Part shown: positions 1-12,554 of the stretch, piece by piece
Numbering within the stretch: the stretch's first letter is position 1
How the letters are laid out: each line of letters starts with the position of its first letter
Position numbers and translations under genes: made by a program
Assembly (NCBI GenBank): GCA_028554795.2
Contig: CM068829.1
Span: 129,472,016-129,536,015 of the forward strand
Direction of reading: 5' to 3'
DNA: 64,000 nucleotides
Source of the DNA: Sinohyriopsis cumingii
Taxonomy: Eukaryota > Mollusca > Bivalvia > Unionida > Unionidae
Notes under the pieces: model-generated
Seen by the model: only the letters and a program-made list of their open reading frames with translations
The model's database searches: none
Told to the model about the DNA's origin: nothing

Positions 1-8
1 ACAGTGAA

Positions 9-100
9 ATCATTACTGACTTGAAAAGGCCCTAATCTATAGTATTTTGGTGTGCCGAACACGAATATAACCGTGAAAAATTTGTATTGGCTCTCGTTTT
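9..100 (+). repeat. Left terminal inverted repeat of DNA transposon
   Basis: This stretch matches the reverse complement of 2242-2334 over about 90 bp with scattered differences. The best-conserved blocks are GAACACGAATAT and TTGGCTCT. The repeat may begin before the window, so the outer end and target duplication cannot be fixed. It delimits the transposon carrying the transposase-like gene at 486-2144. Confidence 0.7.
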
Positions 101-253
101 GAAGATATTCATATACCTCATTTTCTATGTTTCACTGTGTAAATTTCTCCAGTAGGACTGCAGCAACATCCGGAATAATGATGTAACATTGCATAATACC
201 ATCATGCTCACATCATCCACAGTTGATTGCATCATTTTCTGATGCAATGCAAT

Positions 254-372
254 ACTAATGCCATGCGGCTGCTGAAGTAAGTTGACGTCAGCAGTGTACT
301 ATACATGTGTAGGCCTATTATACTAATGCCAGGCGGCTGCTGAAGCTGACGTAAGCAGTGTACTATATAAAG
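254..372 (+). promoter_or_regulatory. Duplicated promoter block with CRE-like site and TATA box
   Basis: A block of about 45-50 bp (254-303) is repeated at 323-366. Both copies share ACTAATGCCA, CGGCTGCTGAAG and GCAGTGTACTATA. The first copy carries the palindrome TGACGTCA (283-290, identical to a CRE/ATF site); the second has the degraded form TGACGTAA. A TATATAAAG box at 364-372 lies about 115 bp before the first ATG of the transposase-like gene, a plausible RNA polymerase II core promoter. Function is inferred from motif and position only. Confidence 0.5.
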
Positions 373-485
373 CCCAATCAGATAGGTTCAGCATTTAAAA
401 TATTTTAGACGTTGTGCGAGACAGTTCAAGCTACTGTTACATAAAACTTATTATTTTATCCATTTACGTACAATAAAGAACAGTA

Positions 486-2144
486 ATGCCTCGAAAGTGT
501 GTTAATACCGCGGACAATTTTTGCTATATTTGTGGGGAAGTGACATTTGCCAACCAGAAGAAAAGTATCAATTCTCAAGTGAAGAAGGCATATCATCTTT
601 ACTTCGGATGCAAGGTTGGTGACCAAGACAAGCCTTGGGCTCCGCATATATGCTGTGCTACATGTACAACACAGCTTTCACAGTGGTTGAATTGCAAAAG
701 GTCATCAATGCCGTTTGCAGTCCCAATGGTGTGGAGAGAGCCAAGCAACCACCTAAATGACTGTTACTTCTGCTTGGTTCCTCCTCTTTCCGGCGGAATA
801 ACGAAGCGAAAGAAGTCGAGAATAGTCTATTCCGTCTGCATTGAGACCAGTTCCACATGGTGAGGGACTTCCTATTCCAGAACCTCCAGCAGAATATTCT
901 CTTGATTCATCTGACGAAGACAAAGGTGAGTCGACCTGTTCTTCTCCTGGTCCATCAGCATGCAGTGATCCAGATTTTCACTGTGGTGCATCATCAACCC
1001 CACACAGAATAACACAGGAAGAACTAAATGACCTGATTCGTGATTTGGACTTATCAAAGAACAAGGCAGAATTGCTAGGATCAAGACTCCAACAATGGAA
1101 TCTTCTAGAAGAAGATGTCACAATTACTGCATATCGAAAGCGCCACCAGCAATTGGAGCCTTTCTTCAGAAAGGAAAGTAATCTGATATTCTGTTCCGAT
1201 ATTGAGGGCCTCATGAATGCTTTAAAAATCACTCATGACCCACAAGAATGGAGACTATTTGTGGACTCTTCGAAACTGAGTCTCAAGGCTGTGCTTTTGC
1301 ACAATGGAAACATTCTTCCATCTATTCCAGTAGCGTATGCTGTCCACATGAAAGAGACATACGATAACTTAAGGCAGCTACTGAATTCCATTGAGTATAA
1401 CAAGTACAGCTGGCACCTCTGTGGTGATTTGAAGGTAGTTGCCCTTTTAATGGGACTGCAGCAAGGATATACAAAATACATGTGTTTCTTATGCGAGTGG
1501 GATAGCCGAGCAAGGGAAATGCACTACATGAGGAAGGAATGGACTCACAGGCAGAATGTAGCCATTGGAGAGAAGAATATCCAACACCCAGCTCTGGTTG
1601 AGGCTCAGAAAATCTTGCTACCACCCCTTCACATCAAAGTAGGTTTGATGAAGAACTTCGTGAAAGCCATTGACCGGACTTTGCCAGCATTCCGATACCT
1701 GCATGAAAAATTCCCTCGACTCAGCGAAGCAAAGATTAAAGAGGGAGTTTTTGTGGGTCCTCAGATTCGAGAGCTTTTCGAAGATGACCGGTTTAACAAC
1801 TTGCATGGAATGCTTTTCGCCTAGTTTCTACAAACTTCCTCGGAAATGTTAGGGCAGAAAACTATAAGGAACTAGTAGAAGACATGTTGATGAAGTATAA
1901 GAAACTTGGCTGCAATATGTCTCTAAAGATTCACTTCCTTCATTCCCATTTGGATTTCTTTCCTAGCAACTGTGCTATTGTTAGTGATGAACACGGCGAA
2001 CGTTTTCATCAAGATATCGCAACAATGGAACAAAGATACCAGGGAAAATGGTCCACTACAATGCTGGCTGACTACTGCTGGACACTCCTCAGAGATGCTC
2101 CCGAACAGCTGTACAAGAGACAGGCGAAGAAATCTAAGATGTAG
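486..2144 (+). pseudogene. Transposase-like protein of a TIR transposon, broken by two frameshifts
   Basis: Three consecutive reading-frame pieces (486-863, 841-1824 and about 1803-2144) line up as one protein of about 540 residues. A frameshift near 825 and a small deletion with frameshift near 1795-1803 separate them. The N-terminus has a cysteine-rich, probably zinc-binding module (CYICGE, later HICCATC). The middle holds LFVDSSK and CGDLKVV, and the C-terminus holds HFLHSHLDFF and SDEHGERFHQD. I read the acidic residues as a possible DDE triad, which is inference. Similar uncharacterised multi-copy proteins occur in arthropods and molluscs (recalled), and I cannot name the superfamily. 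The flanking inverted repeats at 9-100 and 2242-2334 support a transposon origin. Confidence 0.6.
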
Positions 2145-2241
2145 TCAATGACTTGATTTTTTATAGGTAGGCTATTACAGTTGACCTTTTACTATTGGAA
2201 TGCATTTCGTTATGTAAACATTAATTTCTTGCAGATTACAA

Positions 2242-2334
2242 AAAAACTAGAGCCAATTTTGCAATTTGACTGTCATATTCGTGTTCAGCACATAAAAATT
2301 GATAAGAATTGACTAATTTTATTTCAGTAACATG
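2242..2334 (-). repeat. Right terminal inverted repeat of DNA transposon
   Basis: This is the inverted partner of 9-100, carrying AGAGCCAA and ATATTCGTGTTC in reverse orientation. It lies about 100 bp after the stop of the transposase-like gene, so the element is compact (about 2.3 kb). Confidence 0.7.
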
Positions 2335-2407
2335 ACTTTTGTAAAAATTTGTTGTCCAGTGTAATATACACAGTAATAACTTGCTTTAATAATACTTTTG
2401 TAACCTA

Positions 2408-3050
2408 TGCTAGCAAAAAGACTGTTAATTTCCTCGCACTCAAGTGAACGTATTTTCAAATAATGATTTTCATGTGCGAGATAATGTCATATAGTTGATC
2501 TGGATATAATTCAATCATGGTTATTTTGCACCTAACACCATGTCATGTGTGAATGGCATTTGTCTTCAAGATATTGGTGGATTATTTTCCTCTCATTAGC
2601 GAAATCATCTGCTTCTCTTCTCGCCTTCACAAATTCATCAAATGATTTTAATTTCTCCAAACTTCTGGGTGACACTGTGTCATTGATGTCCATGCACGAA
2701 GCACTATATTGTGTCACTTTAAAATTTGTTCCATTGTTTCAATTTACTTTCACAATTCCCATTAATACTGTGAAAAGGAACCAAAGTTAGCTTCCATATC
2801 TTGGCCGTCTTTGTATATTCAAAAAATAAAAAATAAAAAAAAGTAACAATGCTAGCAAAAAGATTGTCACTTGCACTCATGTGAAAATGTTGTCAAATAA
2901 TGATATTTATTTGCGATATACTGTCTTATAGTTGACTTGGACATATTTCAATCTTCGTTAGTTTGCTCCTAACACTGTGTCATGCATGAATGAGTTGTCT
3001 TCAAAATTATGGTCAATTATTTCTCTCTCATTTGCAATTTTGTTTGATCT
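2408..3050 (-). repeat. Diverged direct duplication (about 200 bp), each copy open on the minus strand
   Basis: The segment 2408-2600 is repeated at 2852-3040, both starting CTAGCAAAAAG and sharing TCAAATAATGAT and CTAACAC. On the minus strand copy one encodes a 61-residue frame (2532-2717) with a charged, protein-like stretch (SPRSLEKLKSFDEFVKARRE). Copy two keeps the corresponding frame, with ANEREII matching ANERKII and its own stop. This suggests a duplicated exon or gene fragment rather than random DNA, but I do not recognise the protein. Confidence 0.35.
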
Positions 3051-3059
3051 AGTTTTCAG

Positions 3060-5100
3060 TCAGATAACATATTCAAACCTTTGAGCTAAACTGATTATGT
3101 TTTGTTTCTCAAAATTTATGCCAATGAACAATGTGTCATGTGTTATCAGACATAAGGAATACACGCTACAGTATGGAAGCCAACACTACATATACAAAAT
3201 TCATGGATATATTTTATTCTTTAATGCTCATGATGAAAAAAAAGGAATAAATAATAACAATACAAGGTTAGTTTCGTTCTTTTTAATATCAGATAATCAT
3301 TTTGTTTATCTATTTTATTGCAGTGTGCAGTGGGGGTGGGCACAAGCTCAATACATTTATTTCGTTTCTTAAGTCTTGGGACATTTGACAGAGGTGAAAA
3401 AAAGTTTCAAAGTAAGCTCTGGGACATGAAATAAACCAATTATTTTATTGTGTCCCAATATCTATGGTAAATACGGTAGGACAAGTCTGAGAGTAAAATG
3501 TGGCCAGGGTACCAATATCACAGTCCCCAAAAGCAACACAAAAAAATGTCAATTTTTACTCTTCTGCACATGCATGAGTGAAATAGCCAATCAAAAATGT
3601 CATTCATATACCTAGGCATCCAGCTAAACACAAATCACTTGGAACCAAATGTATTTGGATGTTTTCAGAGGTAACACCAAAAATGTGTTTCCTAACCCCA
3701 TCTCTGGCGAAAATAAAAAATCTGGTGTTTGCTACAGTAATGTAGCAGAATTGACTTGTCAAAAATCGCCAAGCCAATATTGGTCAACTAGGCAGGACAG
3801 TTTCCTGACATATACTTCATTAAAATTGTGTCTCCAGCAATAGTGTGGCTACCACAGCCTTACAGAAAAGCTACTTTTAGCTTATTCTTCATAATAGCTG
3901 CGCCAATTATAGAACATTTGTCATAAAGAAACTTCAGGTTCCTATCTTCAAACTCAAGGTCACGGCTCAATATTTTCATTTTTCTATCAGACTGTATTCT
4001 TCACTCTATAACACTAGAGCTGTTTGAGATTAAGTATTACTAAGCATATATGTATGTCATCATTAGCAGTTGTGTTCTGTACTACACTGGGATTCTATCT
4101 ACAAAGTCAGTGACATAGTGCTCTATGTTGAATTTGTCTATTAGATTTTCCTTTCCACTCTATTTAGAGTTGTTTGAGAGGAAGGGATGAAACTTGGAAT
4201 AACTATATATAATGATTATACAATGTGTTGTGTACAACATTGGGAGTCATTATCTTCTTGAAAAGCTAACTATATTTTCAGTTAGAAAGAAAAACGGCAA
4301 ATATGTCTTGAAATCTGAACAACTGCCAAGTGACCTTGGATTTGAAGAATGAATTGGGGGAAGGTGGCTTTTTATCAGCACTTTACTATATTGGCTACAT
4401 CATGCTCTGGAAACTGCCTGGATGGTACCAAACCTGCAACCCTTGCATCATGACCCTAATGAGGTACACAACACACTTTATATTAATTGTATGTAGCTAC
4501 AGACTGTTTCATCAAATGGATTTTGCTCAATCATGCTAATAAGGTTTCTATCAAAATGTCTAGCTCCACATGAATAAAATTTAAAAGTTACTGTAATGGT
4601 CTAACATTCATGTCATCAACTTATGAGCAGGTCAAATTTTCAAGACTGAGTATAATTTTTTTGTTGTTGCACTGAAATAGCTTTATACAGACATACACAA
4701 CTATGGATGTATGGACTTACGGATGTACATAAGTACAGACAGACAGAAACAAAACAATATACCCCATTCTGCCATCACAGTGGAGATAATAATCAGCCAA
4801 TACATTTGCATCAACAGATCCATGTTTTGCAAGCAATAAAGTAATAGTTTCCCCTCCATTAATCACTTTTTTAACAAAACTAATGATTAATACTGAACTG
4901 ACTCGAACTAAAGCTTATTCATCAGGGTCTTTACTTATATTGGTAAATAATGTTAGGTGAATAAATATTAAGGGACCATAAATTCTCCAACACCAGAAAT
5001 CCAACTCATGGAAACTCTCATCAATATAACATTGCACTCCCAAGTTAGTTTCAGTTCATCCATCCATGGGAAAGTAATGCTGTAGAAGCTAATGTCTGGA
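3060..5100. other. No gene recognised
   Basis: AT-rich DNA with only short chance frames. No splice-flanked conserved exon, repeat or RNA gene could be supported. Confidence 0.5.
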
Positions 5101-5112
5101 ATGGTTTTCAAA

Positions 5113-6317
5113 CAGGGGTTGTCTGGGCCTCCACTAGGCTTCAAACATGAAAGAATTCTAAAAGTGGCGCTAATTTTTACTGACTGGGGAAAGTTGCTGG
5201 TGATAAAGTTTTATAAAGTAAATTGGTAATATTTCAGTGATGCAAGCGACTCAGGCCACTTAATATGTTTTCACTATCTGCGGCAGTCAGTGGATCATGT
5301 TGGTAGATGATAAATAAGACATTAATCAAACATGACTGCAGCTAACTGCAAGCTGCCAGTCAGTTTTGAGAAGCAATTAAATGTGATTACTAGGAAATAA
5401 GGAATGACAGGGGGATATACTCTATTGTGGAACAGGTCAGCAAAAAGATATGGTGTCATTCGCACACGTTGCTAATTTATGTTTATTACACACTGCGTGA
5501 GATGCATTTGGAACTGCTTAGTGTTTTAGGGATTATGTACTTAGATAACATGTTTTAGTGTTCTGAACTTAGCTGAGTACCATAGGATGCTGCTACAAGG
5601 ATGTCATTCGTCAACTGTGAACTGCCCAAGTTGCTTATATTAATGAAAAATAAAAAACATTACTTTATAAAACAAGTCTGTATCAAGCACAAAGAATATG
5701 GCTAATCTAGCTCTGATAAAAAAACGATTTATATCCAGATGCATCTGAGGCAGCTACCAGGTTACTTGTTGCCCCTATTTATACTGCAGACTGCGAGAGG
5801 GGGTTCAGTTGCCAGAATCTGTCATCAAAACAAACTTACCAAATTTTATGGGTATATCTATTCTAAAAAATGTAATAATTTCTATTGATGGGCCCAGTGT
5901 AGAGAATTTTATATTCAGGAACACATTAAGAAATGGTCTAGGAAACAAATGAGGCTGATATTTATGAAGTGTCAATGGCATTGTTCATAAAGACTAAGCA
6001 TTATTTTGTTTATTAAGTTATAAAGATACATTATTATTCATTCTTGCTTTTCATATGCTATACATTGAACTTAACGTAAAGGTACTGTTATATTTATTAA
6101 TAATTATTCTTGTGCTTTAAAATGTAATATAAACATTTTAAAACTGTTTTATTATCATGTTTATATAAATTAAAAACAGTGCCAATATAATATTACACAT
6201 ATATTTAAGTCCCTGCGTCATGGTATAAAATGGCTCCTATGGCTGAAATATGGCTGCACATTTTTTAATTTGACGAATTGCATGGCGCAAAGAAAAATAT
6301 TTCCAAGGGAGGCCCTG
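5113..6317 (+). mobile_element. hAT-like DNA transposon remnant
   Basis: The left edge begins CAGGGGTTGTCTGGGCCTCC, and the right edge read in reverse begins CAGGGCCTCCCTTGG, an imperfect terminal inverted repeat of the CAGGG kind seen in hAT elements. Inside lies a fragment with hAT transposase C-terminal features (5735-5960). No clean 8-bp target duplication is visible, so the edges are tentative. Confidence 0.45.
5735..5960 (+). pseudogene. hAT transposase C-terminal (dimerisation) fragment
   Basis: The translated stretch contains YTADCERGFSCQNL followed by a region of the form ISIDGP...ENFIF. This matches the conserved hAT C-terminal pattern (acidic, Cys-Glu-Arg-Gly-Phe-Ser, then a hydrophobic LM-I-GP block). 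It is interrupted by stops and the N-terminal part is not readable. It lies inside the CAGGG-ended element at 5113-6317. Confidence 0.5.
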
Positions 6318-7099
6318 GGTTATAACTCTTTCAGATGATAATATGGAACATTCATTCAACCCTTCTAAAATATAAAGATGCATGCAAAATTTGGTTGCAA
6401 TACAAAATTCCCTGGTAAAATACTGTTGTGTTAAGTTAAATCATAAGGACAGACAATCAGGGAAACTGCCTTAACATACTGCAGAATGACAAAAATCAAA
6501 ATAAGTTATTATCAGTATAAAGGTTGAATTTGGCTGAAATCCACAAATTCTTACAAAAATTATGCTGCTGAAACCTAATATATGAGGATGCAAAATCTGG
6601 AATCAAAACACCTTTAAATCATGAATGTTGGAAATCAAAGTAATTTAAGGTCTCATCAATATCAAGCTACATGCAAATTTAGTTGAATCCAGCAATAATT
6701 ATTAAAGTTATGCTGGGAAAACCAAAATCTGCAGGATTGCAATCAATTAGGTATAATTCCTGTAAATGATGTTATATAATGCTCATTCTAGGTATGATCA
6801 ATTGAGTTGCTACATGATTTGTTTGAAATCCAATAACCCTTGGTAAAATTATACCATGGAAACCAAAATGTAGATGATGAGTAATTGGGGCCTAACTCTT
6901 TTAAGTGATCATGGGACACTGGAAACTCTTCTTTTTCTGGTGTCTGAACAATATGAAGCCATAAATCAAATCTGGTTGAAATAAAACAAACCTTGGAAAA
7001 GCATTTATGCAGAAGCTAAAGTCAGGAGGGCATTAAACCTGGGAAACAGTGTTTGCAAATGATGTTGTGAAACAATGGCAATCAAATTCATTCAAGGCA

Positions 7100-7240
7100 T
7101 CATCCAATTGGAGCAAGGTGCCCTTTCCAGGACACATTGAGGCAACTGACACGAGCTGTCCTGGGTGAGTACTGAACCTGTCACCACTGGAGGTTTTGTC
7201 TGACACTACCAACTAAGCCAACACAGCTTCCTTAAGGGCC
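7100..7240 (-). repeat. tRNA-derived SINE fragment
   Basis: On the minus strand GGCTTAGTTGGTAG (A box) is followed by AGGTTCAGTACTC (B box) at tRNA-like spacing. No acceptor stem can be formed, so this is a SINE head and not a functional tRNA gene. Confidence 0.35.
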
Positions 7241-7673
7241 ATTCACTCCTATAAATTCTGACACAGAAGGTTGGAAAGGAGATTTAATTGAGGTCTTGTA
7301 AATACAAAGTTACATATAAAATTGTATTTAAATGCAACAATTTTAATAATGTTATCTTGGTGAAGATGGACCAACAGGCAGATGGACAGACATATGGACA
7401 ATCTGATCATTAAAAGGCTGCTTGAACTTCATCAATCAGGGCTGTAAAAAGTAAAGAATAGAAGACCAAAATACAAAAATATCCACATGCTAAATTTATA
7501 CCTGTATCATCAAAGAGAGTGATCCCTCAAACTAACCCCATCCCACCCTCTTACACTTATGCAGCACAACTACACTTCAATGACAGTTCTACTTTGTATC
7601 TGACAGTGACCTTACTGAAATGGAAAATGACTAGTTTGAAGACTAAATCTGGTGTCCAACAATATTTACTTAC

Positions 7674-7814
7674 GTATGTCACACAGGTCTGCACCGGAGC
7701 CAGTCCAGCCTGCCTCACAACCATTACAGATTCCTGATAACTGGCCAAAAAAATTATACGATTTACAGTTGCAAGGAATATTACACAGCAGACCACAACT
7801 CTTTTCAGGACAAT
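7674..7814 (-). CDS. Host gene exon: EGF-like domain
   Basis: This 141-bp internal exon is bounded on the minus strand by an acceptor (TTCCAG) and a strong donor (GTAAGT). It encodes a cysteine-rich EGF/MEGF-like module with DCPEKSCGLLC, NCKSYNFFG and GCEAGWTGSG. Its first codon is completed by the phase-1 donor of the exon at 11426-11632, giving Asp, and it also ends in phase 1. The protein is inferred to be extracellular. Later exons must lie beyond the start of the window, because none is recognised below 7.6 kb. The family could be a molluscan fucolectin/EGF receptor-like protein. Confidence 0.65.
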
Positions 7815-8764
7815 CTGGAATAGTTTAAAAACAAAATTTAAAATGCATCAATTTCTAATAAAGATCTATGGTCATGTAAATGCAATTCATGAGCATGCAT
7901 ACTAATTCCATATCACCCACCCCCTATTCTCTAAATTTACATAAACTGCATTACCTTCTAAATCACTCAGTTTAAAGTTTACATAAACTACATAAACTTT
8001 GAATCACCTGAATACATCAGCAATATTTAATGGCAATATGACAAGAATCATGATCTCCAAAGTAACAGATCTGACAGGCACTGGTAATATATCATTTTCT
8101 ACTGACTTTAGAATTAACTGTTCACATATTTTTTGTAGCTATTTCAACTCAAATTGAGATTTTATGTTTATGTTGCTTAAGATACTTCTGATAATCTTGT
8201 GAGTTTGTAGAGGCAGTATTTTCTCCAGCTTAACAAGAAAGGGGATCCCTATTCTGGCTCAAATTTTCTGACCCTTCACTGCCACAGGGCAATGTCTATT
8301 ACTTCACAATTTACTATTACCTACCTGCTTCCTATGTCAACACAATTACGAGCATTTACTGCCAATTCCTTTAAATTATTGCAATAATTTCAGAATTGTA
8401 TTTCTCACTGATATTTCATTACTGCTAAATCAGTCATATGTTCCCATGTAATGCACAAATTTCTACAGATAAAGTGACTAATAAGTTGTGGAGATATTGT
8501 ATCCAAAATTAAAGGAATAAAAGTTTATTCTAATTTTGAAGAACTAAAGAGCTCCTGTGCAAAAAATTACTATTAACACTAAATATGTCAATCCAGCAAT
8601 CCAACAAAAAGAACTAAAATCTCTGTAAAATTTGGATATTTAAAAGTCAATTGGATTATATCAAATTTAAAACAAGATCAAGAAAAACTGCAGCAATAGC
8701 AAAAGCCAGAATTACACCAGTTTGAAAGATCATAAGAACAAATACATAACATTAATCCATTTTA

Positions 8765-8985
8765 TTCATGATTTCAAAAACGCTTGAAAAACATTCCTGA
8801 TCGTGTTATGAAGTATCTTACCAACTGCAAAATAACACATGAAAATCAGTCTGATTTTAGACAAAGTCATTCATTTGAAACACTTGTATCAATGGTTGAA
8901 AGCTGTGGTTAAAGTAAATTATTTTGGGTAGTAATAGCAGTTGATTTTATAAAAGCTACAAATCATGCTGTACCATTTTAAAATC
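8765..8985 (+). pseudogene. Degenerate LINE reverse transcriptase fragment
   Basis: The translation shows KTLEKH, then HENQSDFRQSHSFETLV, then VVIAVDFIKATNHAV. This is the usual LINE pattern: an entry motif, QSGFR-HS-T, then the first catalytic Asp block (D-F-KA-D-V-H). Stops interrupt it and neither end is visible. Short open stretches up to 9660 may be its continuation. Confidence 0.5.
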
Positions 8986-9896
8986 TTAAAGTCAACAAGT
9001 GCAGTAGCGTAAACCTGTGACTGCTGGCACCATATTTAACAAATTGGTTACAAAGAATCATAATTCAGTGGCATTTATCAGACGAAACAATGAAGCAATA
9101 GGTATAAAAATGTGCTTAAAAGGAGATTATACAATATCCTTAAGAGATTTGTACACTATTGACACTATACTGTGTTAGATGCAAAAATTCAAAGTAGAAC
9201 CTCAGATCAAAACTACAACCTTAATTAACTTGTTTGATGCCAGTAAAATGGATGAAGCTGTAATAAATATTACAACAATGTGATCAATCAGTGTTTCATA
9301 TACCTCTGTTATACTAGCAAGTATGTGAACTAGTTGTTGACAATTCAGGGAATTCATGGTTTTAATCCTGGTTTGATTAGTGTAAAAATGCAACTTGCAA
9401 TTGAATTCACCCCCCTAAACAGACTGCTTTTCTATAATACACAGTTTCAAGCTTATTTTCAAATATAGTATACCCAATCAATGTCATTCTTCAGTGGTCT
9501 ATATATACAGCGTAATATAAATAGTTTTTGGACATTATGTCTTATTTCCAGCCAAATTGTTTCCATACCAATGTCCTCAAGATCATTTCATCATTTGAAA
9601 GAAATATCATCCATAACGCAAACAAAATTTCCACCAACCTTTTGGGAAAGTCTGTTTTTTCTTTGAAAACTGTAGTTACAAATTTAAGTTCATCATCATA
9701 AAAAAGTTCATGTAAGAAAGTTTCACTGAATACAAAATATCAATTGCTAACTATTTCCTAAAAAAAGTAATTTGAATTCATATAGACTTGGAAAAAGATA
9801 ATGGCTGTTCTGATGACAAATTCTGAGACCTCTTTGCTTAAGTCACTGATTTTAAGAGATTTTTAAGTTTTAATGATTTTGAGATCAATGATATGA

Positions 9897-10147
9897 TGTT
9901 GATGTTGTTCTAGGGTTTAACGCCATTTTTCAGCACACAATAGGCTATACATGGTGGCCAGTATTAATGGTGGAGGAAGAACCCGGGAAAATCCCAGAAA
10001 GAACCACAGACCCACGAGAAGCTATGGGCAAGCTTTCTCACATACCCACATTGGCCAAATCGGAGACTCAAACCCAGACGGAGGTGAGATGGCAGTGATC
10101 CATAACTTAGAGCACTTTAGACCATTCTGCCACTTGGGGCCCCGATA
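9897..10147 (-). mobile_element. SINE family A, full-length copy
   Basis: In reverse orientation this begins GGGGCCCC, has a tRNA-like head, a GC-rich conserved central region (GGTTCTTTC... GGTTCTTCCTCCACCATTAA) and the tail GCGTTAAACCCTA followed by an interrupted CAA-type repeat. Flanks AATGATATGA (9887-9896) and AATGATACGA (10148-10157) are a 10-bp target duplication with one mismatch. Other copies lie at 14848, 25450, 47101 and 50416. The shared central part resembles the broad MetaSINE-type superfamilies (possible, not verified). Confidence 0.8.
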
Positions 10148-10159
10148 AATGATACGAAA

Positions 10160-11420
10160 TATCTGAATTAATATTTTCACTAACAATATATGAACCATGA
10201 TATTCCTCTAAATTTTCTTCTATTCAGTGTCCTAAATCATGAGAATGAACTTTTCTTCAGAAGATGTTTTTAACAAGTCTTGAAATATCAACACATTCAG
10301 CAGTTATCTCGGTAGCAGTTAACGCATTATGGTCATTTTTATTGATGGAGGCACTTATTGGGATTTCAGACATCATCACTCAGTGGGGTATCTGTAGTTT
10401 GTTTTCTGTCATCACAGGAAGAATCACACTTAAGAGATCTTACAGTATGTTTTTAAGTTTCTGAGAAAATATGTTTGATTTTTTAACTTATGGCCCCATC
10501 TCCATTGCCATATTCCTAATACTGCATATCTGAGTGAAACATTTCAGTGTTTTGCCATATGCACATATTGTACACAGTCATGACACTTGTGTGTCTGAAT
10601 GATTGAACATTATGCCCTTGTTCAAAACATAGAAATACTTGTTTTCTGATTATGGTTAAAACAGTCTGCATGGTCTCAATTATGTTTGTGATACATGTTT
10701 ATATTCCTTTCAGAGTAGTCATTGCTGTCTTTTAGATCCTGGAAATCTCATTTACCACATGGAGAAGTGGGATAAACCCTTCTTATTCAGACGATTTTGT
10801 CTTTTTGCCATCAAGCGTTCCAGAACAAATACAGACTTGGACTGAAGTAATCTGTTTTCACTCATTAGGACTGTCATGTCTTTTTCACTGCCTTTAATTG
10901 CTCCCTGCAGTTAGAAACTTTAGCTGAGTATCAGTCTTTGTGATGGCCTTGGGGAGCAATTACTGTTATTGCTTTCTCTAGCTAGCTCAGCTGAAATTTC
11001 CATCTCAATTTGACTTTCAGAAATCAGCATAAAACTGCCCTTAGCTTTGATATTCTCATCCTGTCTACATTTACAGATAATTTAGTCTAACTGTGTCTAC
11101 AGAGCACACATGCATATGGTAAGCATTGAGGTGTGAAACAGATAGAAAGTAAAGTTTTTCTAACATATAGTTATGGGTAGATCAACAAAGTAAATTTTGA
11201 ACAAAAATAGAAACTTAATAACTAAACAAGACAGATCATGATGCAATACATATTTCCGGGTTTGAGATACTCTGATACACATATAAAAAATGCATCCTTT
11301 TGGGGAGCTATGTCGTCAAAAAAACCTAGGATGTATTCCTGACAGTTGTACACCCAAATTAAAGGTGGTATTAACGTACACTCCAGAAAACTACATTTTG
11401 ACCTTTGCATTATTAGAGAC
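10160..11420. other. Intronic DNA, nothing recognised
   Basis: Low-complexity AT-rich sequence lying between the exons at 7674-7814 and 11426-11632. No conserved coding or RNA feature could be seen. Confidence 0.5.
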
Positions 11421-11425
11421 TTTAC

Positions 11426-11632
11426 CTGACAGCACTTGTACTTCACACAATGATAGAATCTGATTATCTCCAGGAATGCTGATCTTAATGTAATGAAAAT
11501 CTGTAACAGGCAGGCCCGATATGTAGGTAATATACTGTACAGGTTTTCCACCATTATCATATAGCAGTGTCATGTAGTACTGGCTACTTGATCTACTCGC
11601 ATTGACTTGAAAGTGAGCCATCCTGGTTCTGT
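11426..11632 (-). CDS. Host gene exon: second half of F5/8C (fucolectin-type) domain
   Basis: This 207-bp exon runs on the minus strand from an acceptor (TTTTCAG) to the donor GTAAAG. It encodes RTRMAHFQVNASRSSS and ends ILSLCEVQVLSG. The terminal Leu-Cys-Glu-Val-x-Val is the usual end of fucolectin/F5/8C lectin domains. Its first two bases complete the phase-1 codon left by the exon at 37011-37217, about 25 kb upstream on this strand. F5/8C fucolectin domains bind fucose-type glycans, but the specificity of this one is unknown. Confidence 0.7.
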
Positions 11633-11994
11633 CTGAAAATGTACCAAGTACAACATTAGCAATAATAATAATAATAATAATGATAACAGTGACTTTATTT
11701 AAAGAGGGTAATGTGATTAGTTACATGCAACTAAACCTCGTTGCGGTCCTCTATTATGTCCATATTTACAACATACATTGTAGCATACCCAATCAAGAAA
11801 GAAATATATAATTCTTAATTCTTTATTACACGAGTTAATACCAGAAAAACATCAAAAACCCAACATAAACCCATAATTAATAATAACCTAAATTTATTTT
11901 ACATGCATAATAAACAGAAAATTTTATAAGAACATACACCAACGAGATACAGTATATTTTGTATACAATACAATATTGTGTGTGTGTGAGATTT

Positions 11995-12275
11995 AGATTT
12001 TTAATGTAGTTTTAATAATTTTTTTGGTTATAACGCTATGATGTCTGCAGTGTGACAATTTATAGTGATGTCCAGTATTGGAGCATTATGCTGCAAACAT
12101 TAGCATCATGTCCCACCCAGTCATATTAAAATGAAACCAGGTTAATCAGTCATAACACTAACCTGAGCGAGGCAGCTGCTGGTACCATTTTTATAAGTCT
12201 TTGGTATGACTGAGCCAGGGTTTAAGCCCACAACCTCCCACATCCAAGGCAGACACTCTAACCACTAAAACAGAA
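11995..12275 (-). mobile_element. SINE family B copy
   Basis: On the minus strand a tRNA-like head (A box GTGGTTAGAG, degraded B box GGCTTAAACCC) leads into a body containing ACTGCAGACATCATAGCG-like sequence. The body is shared with 12555-12879 and the split copy at 62286-63280. It is decayed relative to the 12.6-kb copy, and no clear target duplication was found. Confidence 0.65.
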
Positions 12276-12554
12276 CAGTGGAAGGTTTGAAAATGTATGC
12301 TTGATGTTGTAATGTATTTATCACAGGCTCCACTTTGATCCAATAAATAAGATTATAATGAAATGCTCTTATATTTGCACTTTCTCTAATTTCTATGGGA
12401 TACTGTTCCAATTTAGTGGCCCAGAATAATGAGAACTTTTCTTAAAGAGTCCCTCACTTGGTTTTGGAATGGAAAAATAGTAAACTGAAAATGATCTTTA
12501 AATGGAAGTGTTGAATTATTGTCTTGCATGAATAATGCCATAAGATATAAAGGG

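Noticed and set aside
9951..10148. 65-residue plus-strand protein
   Set aside because: It is antisense translation of SINE family A.
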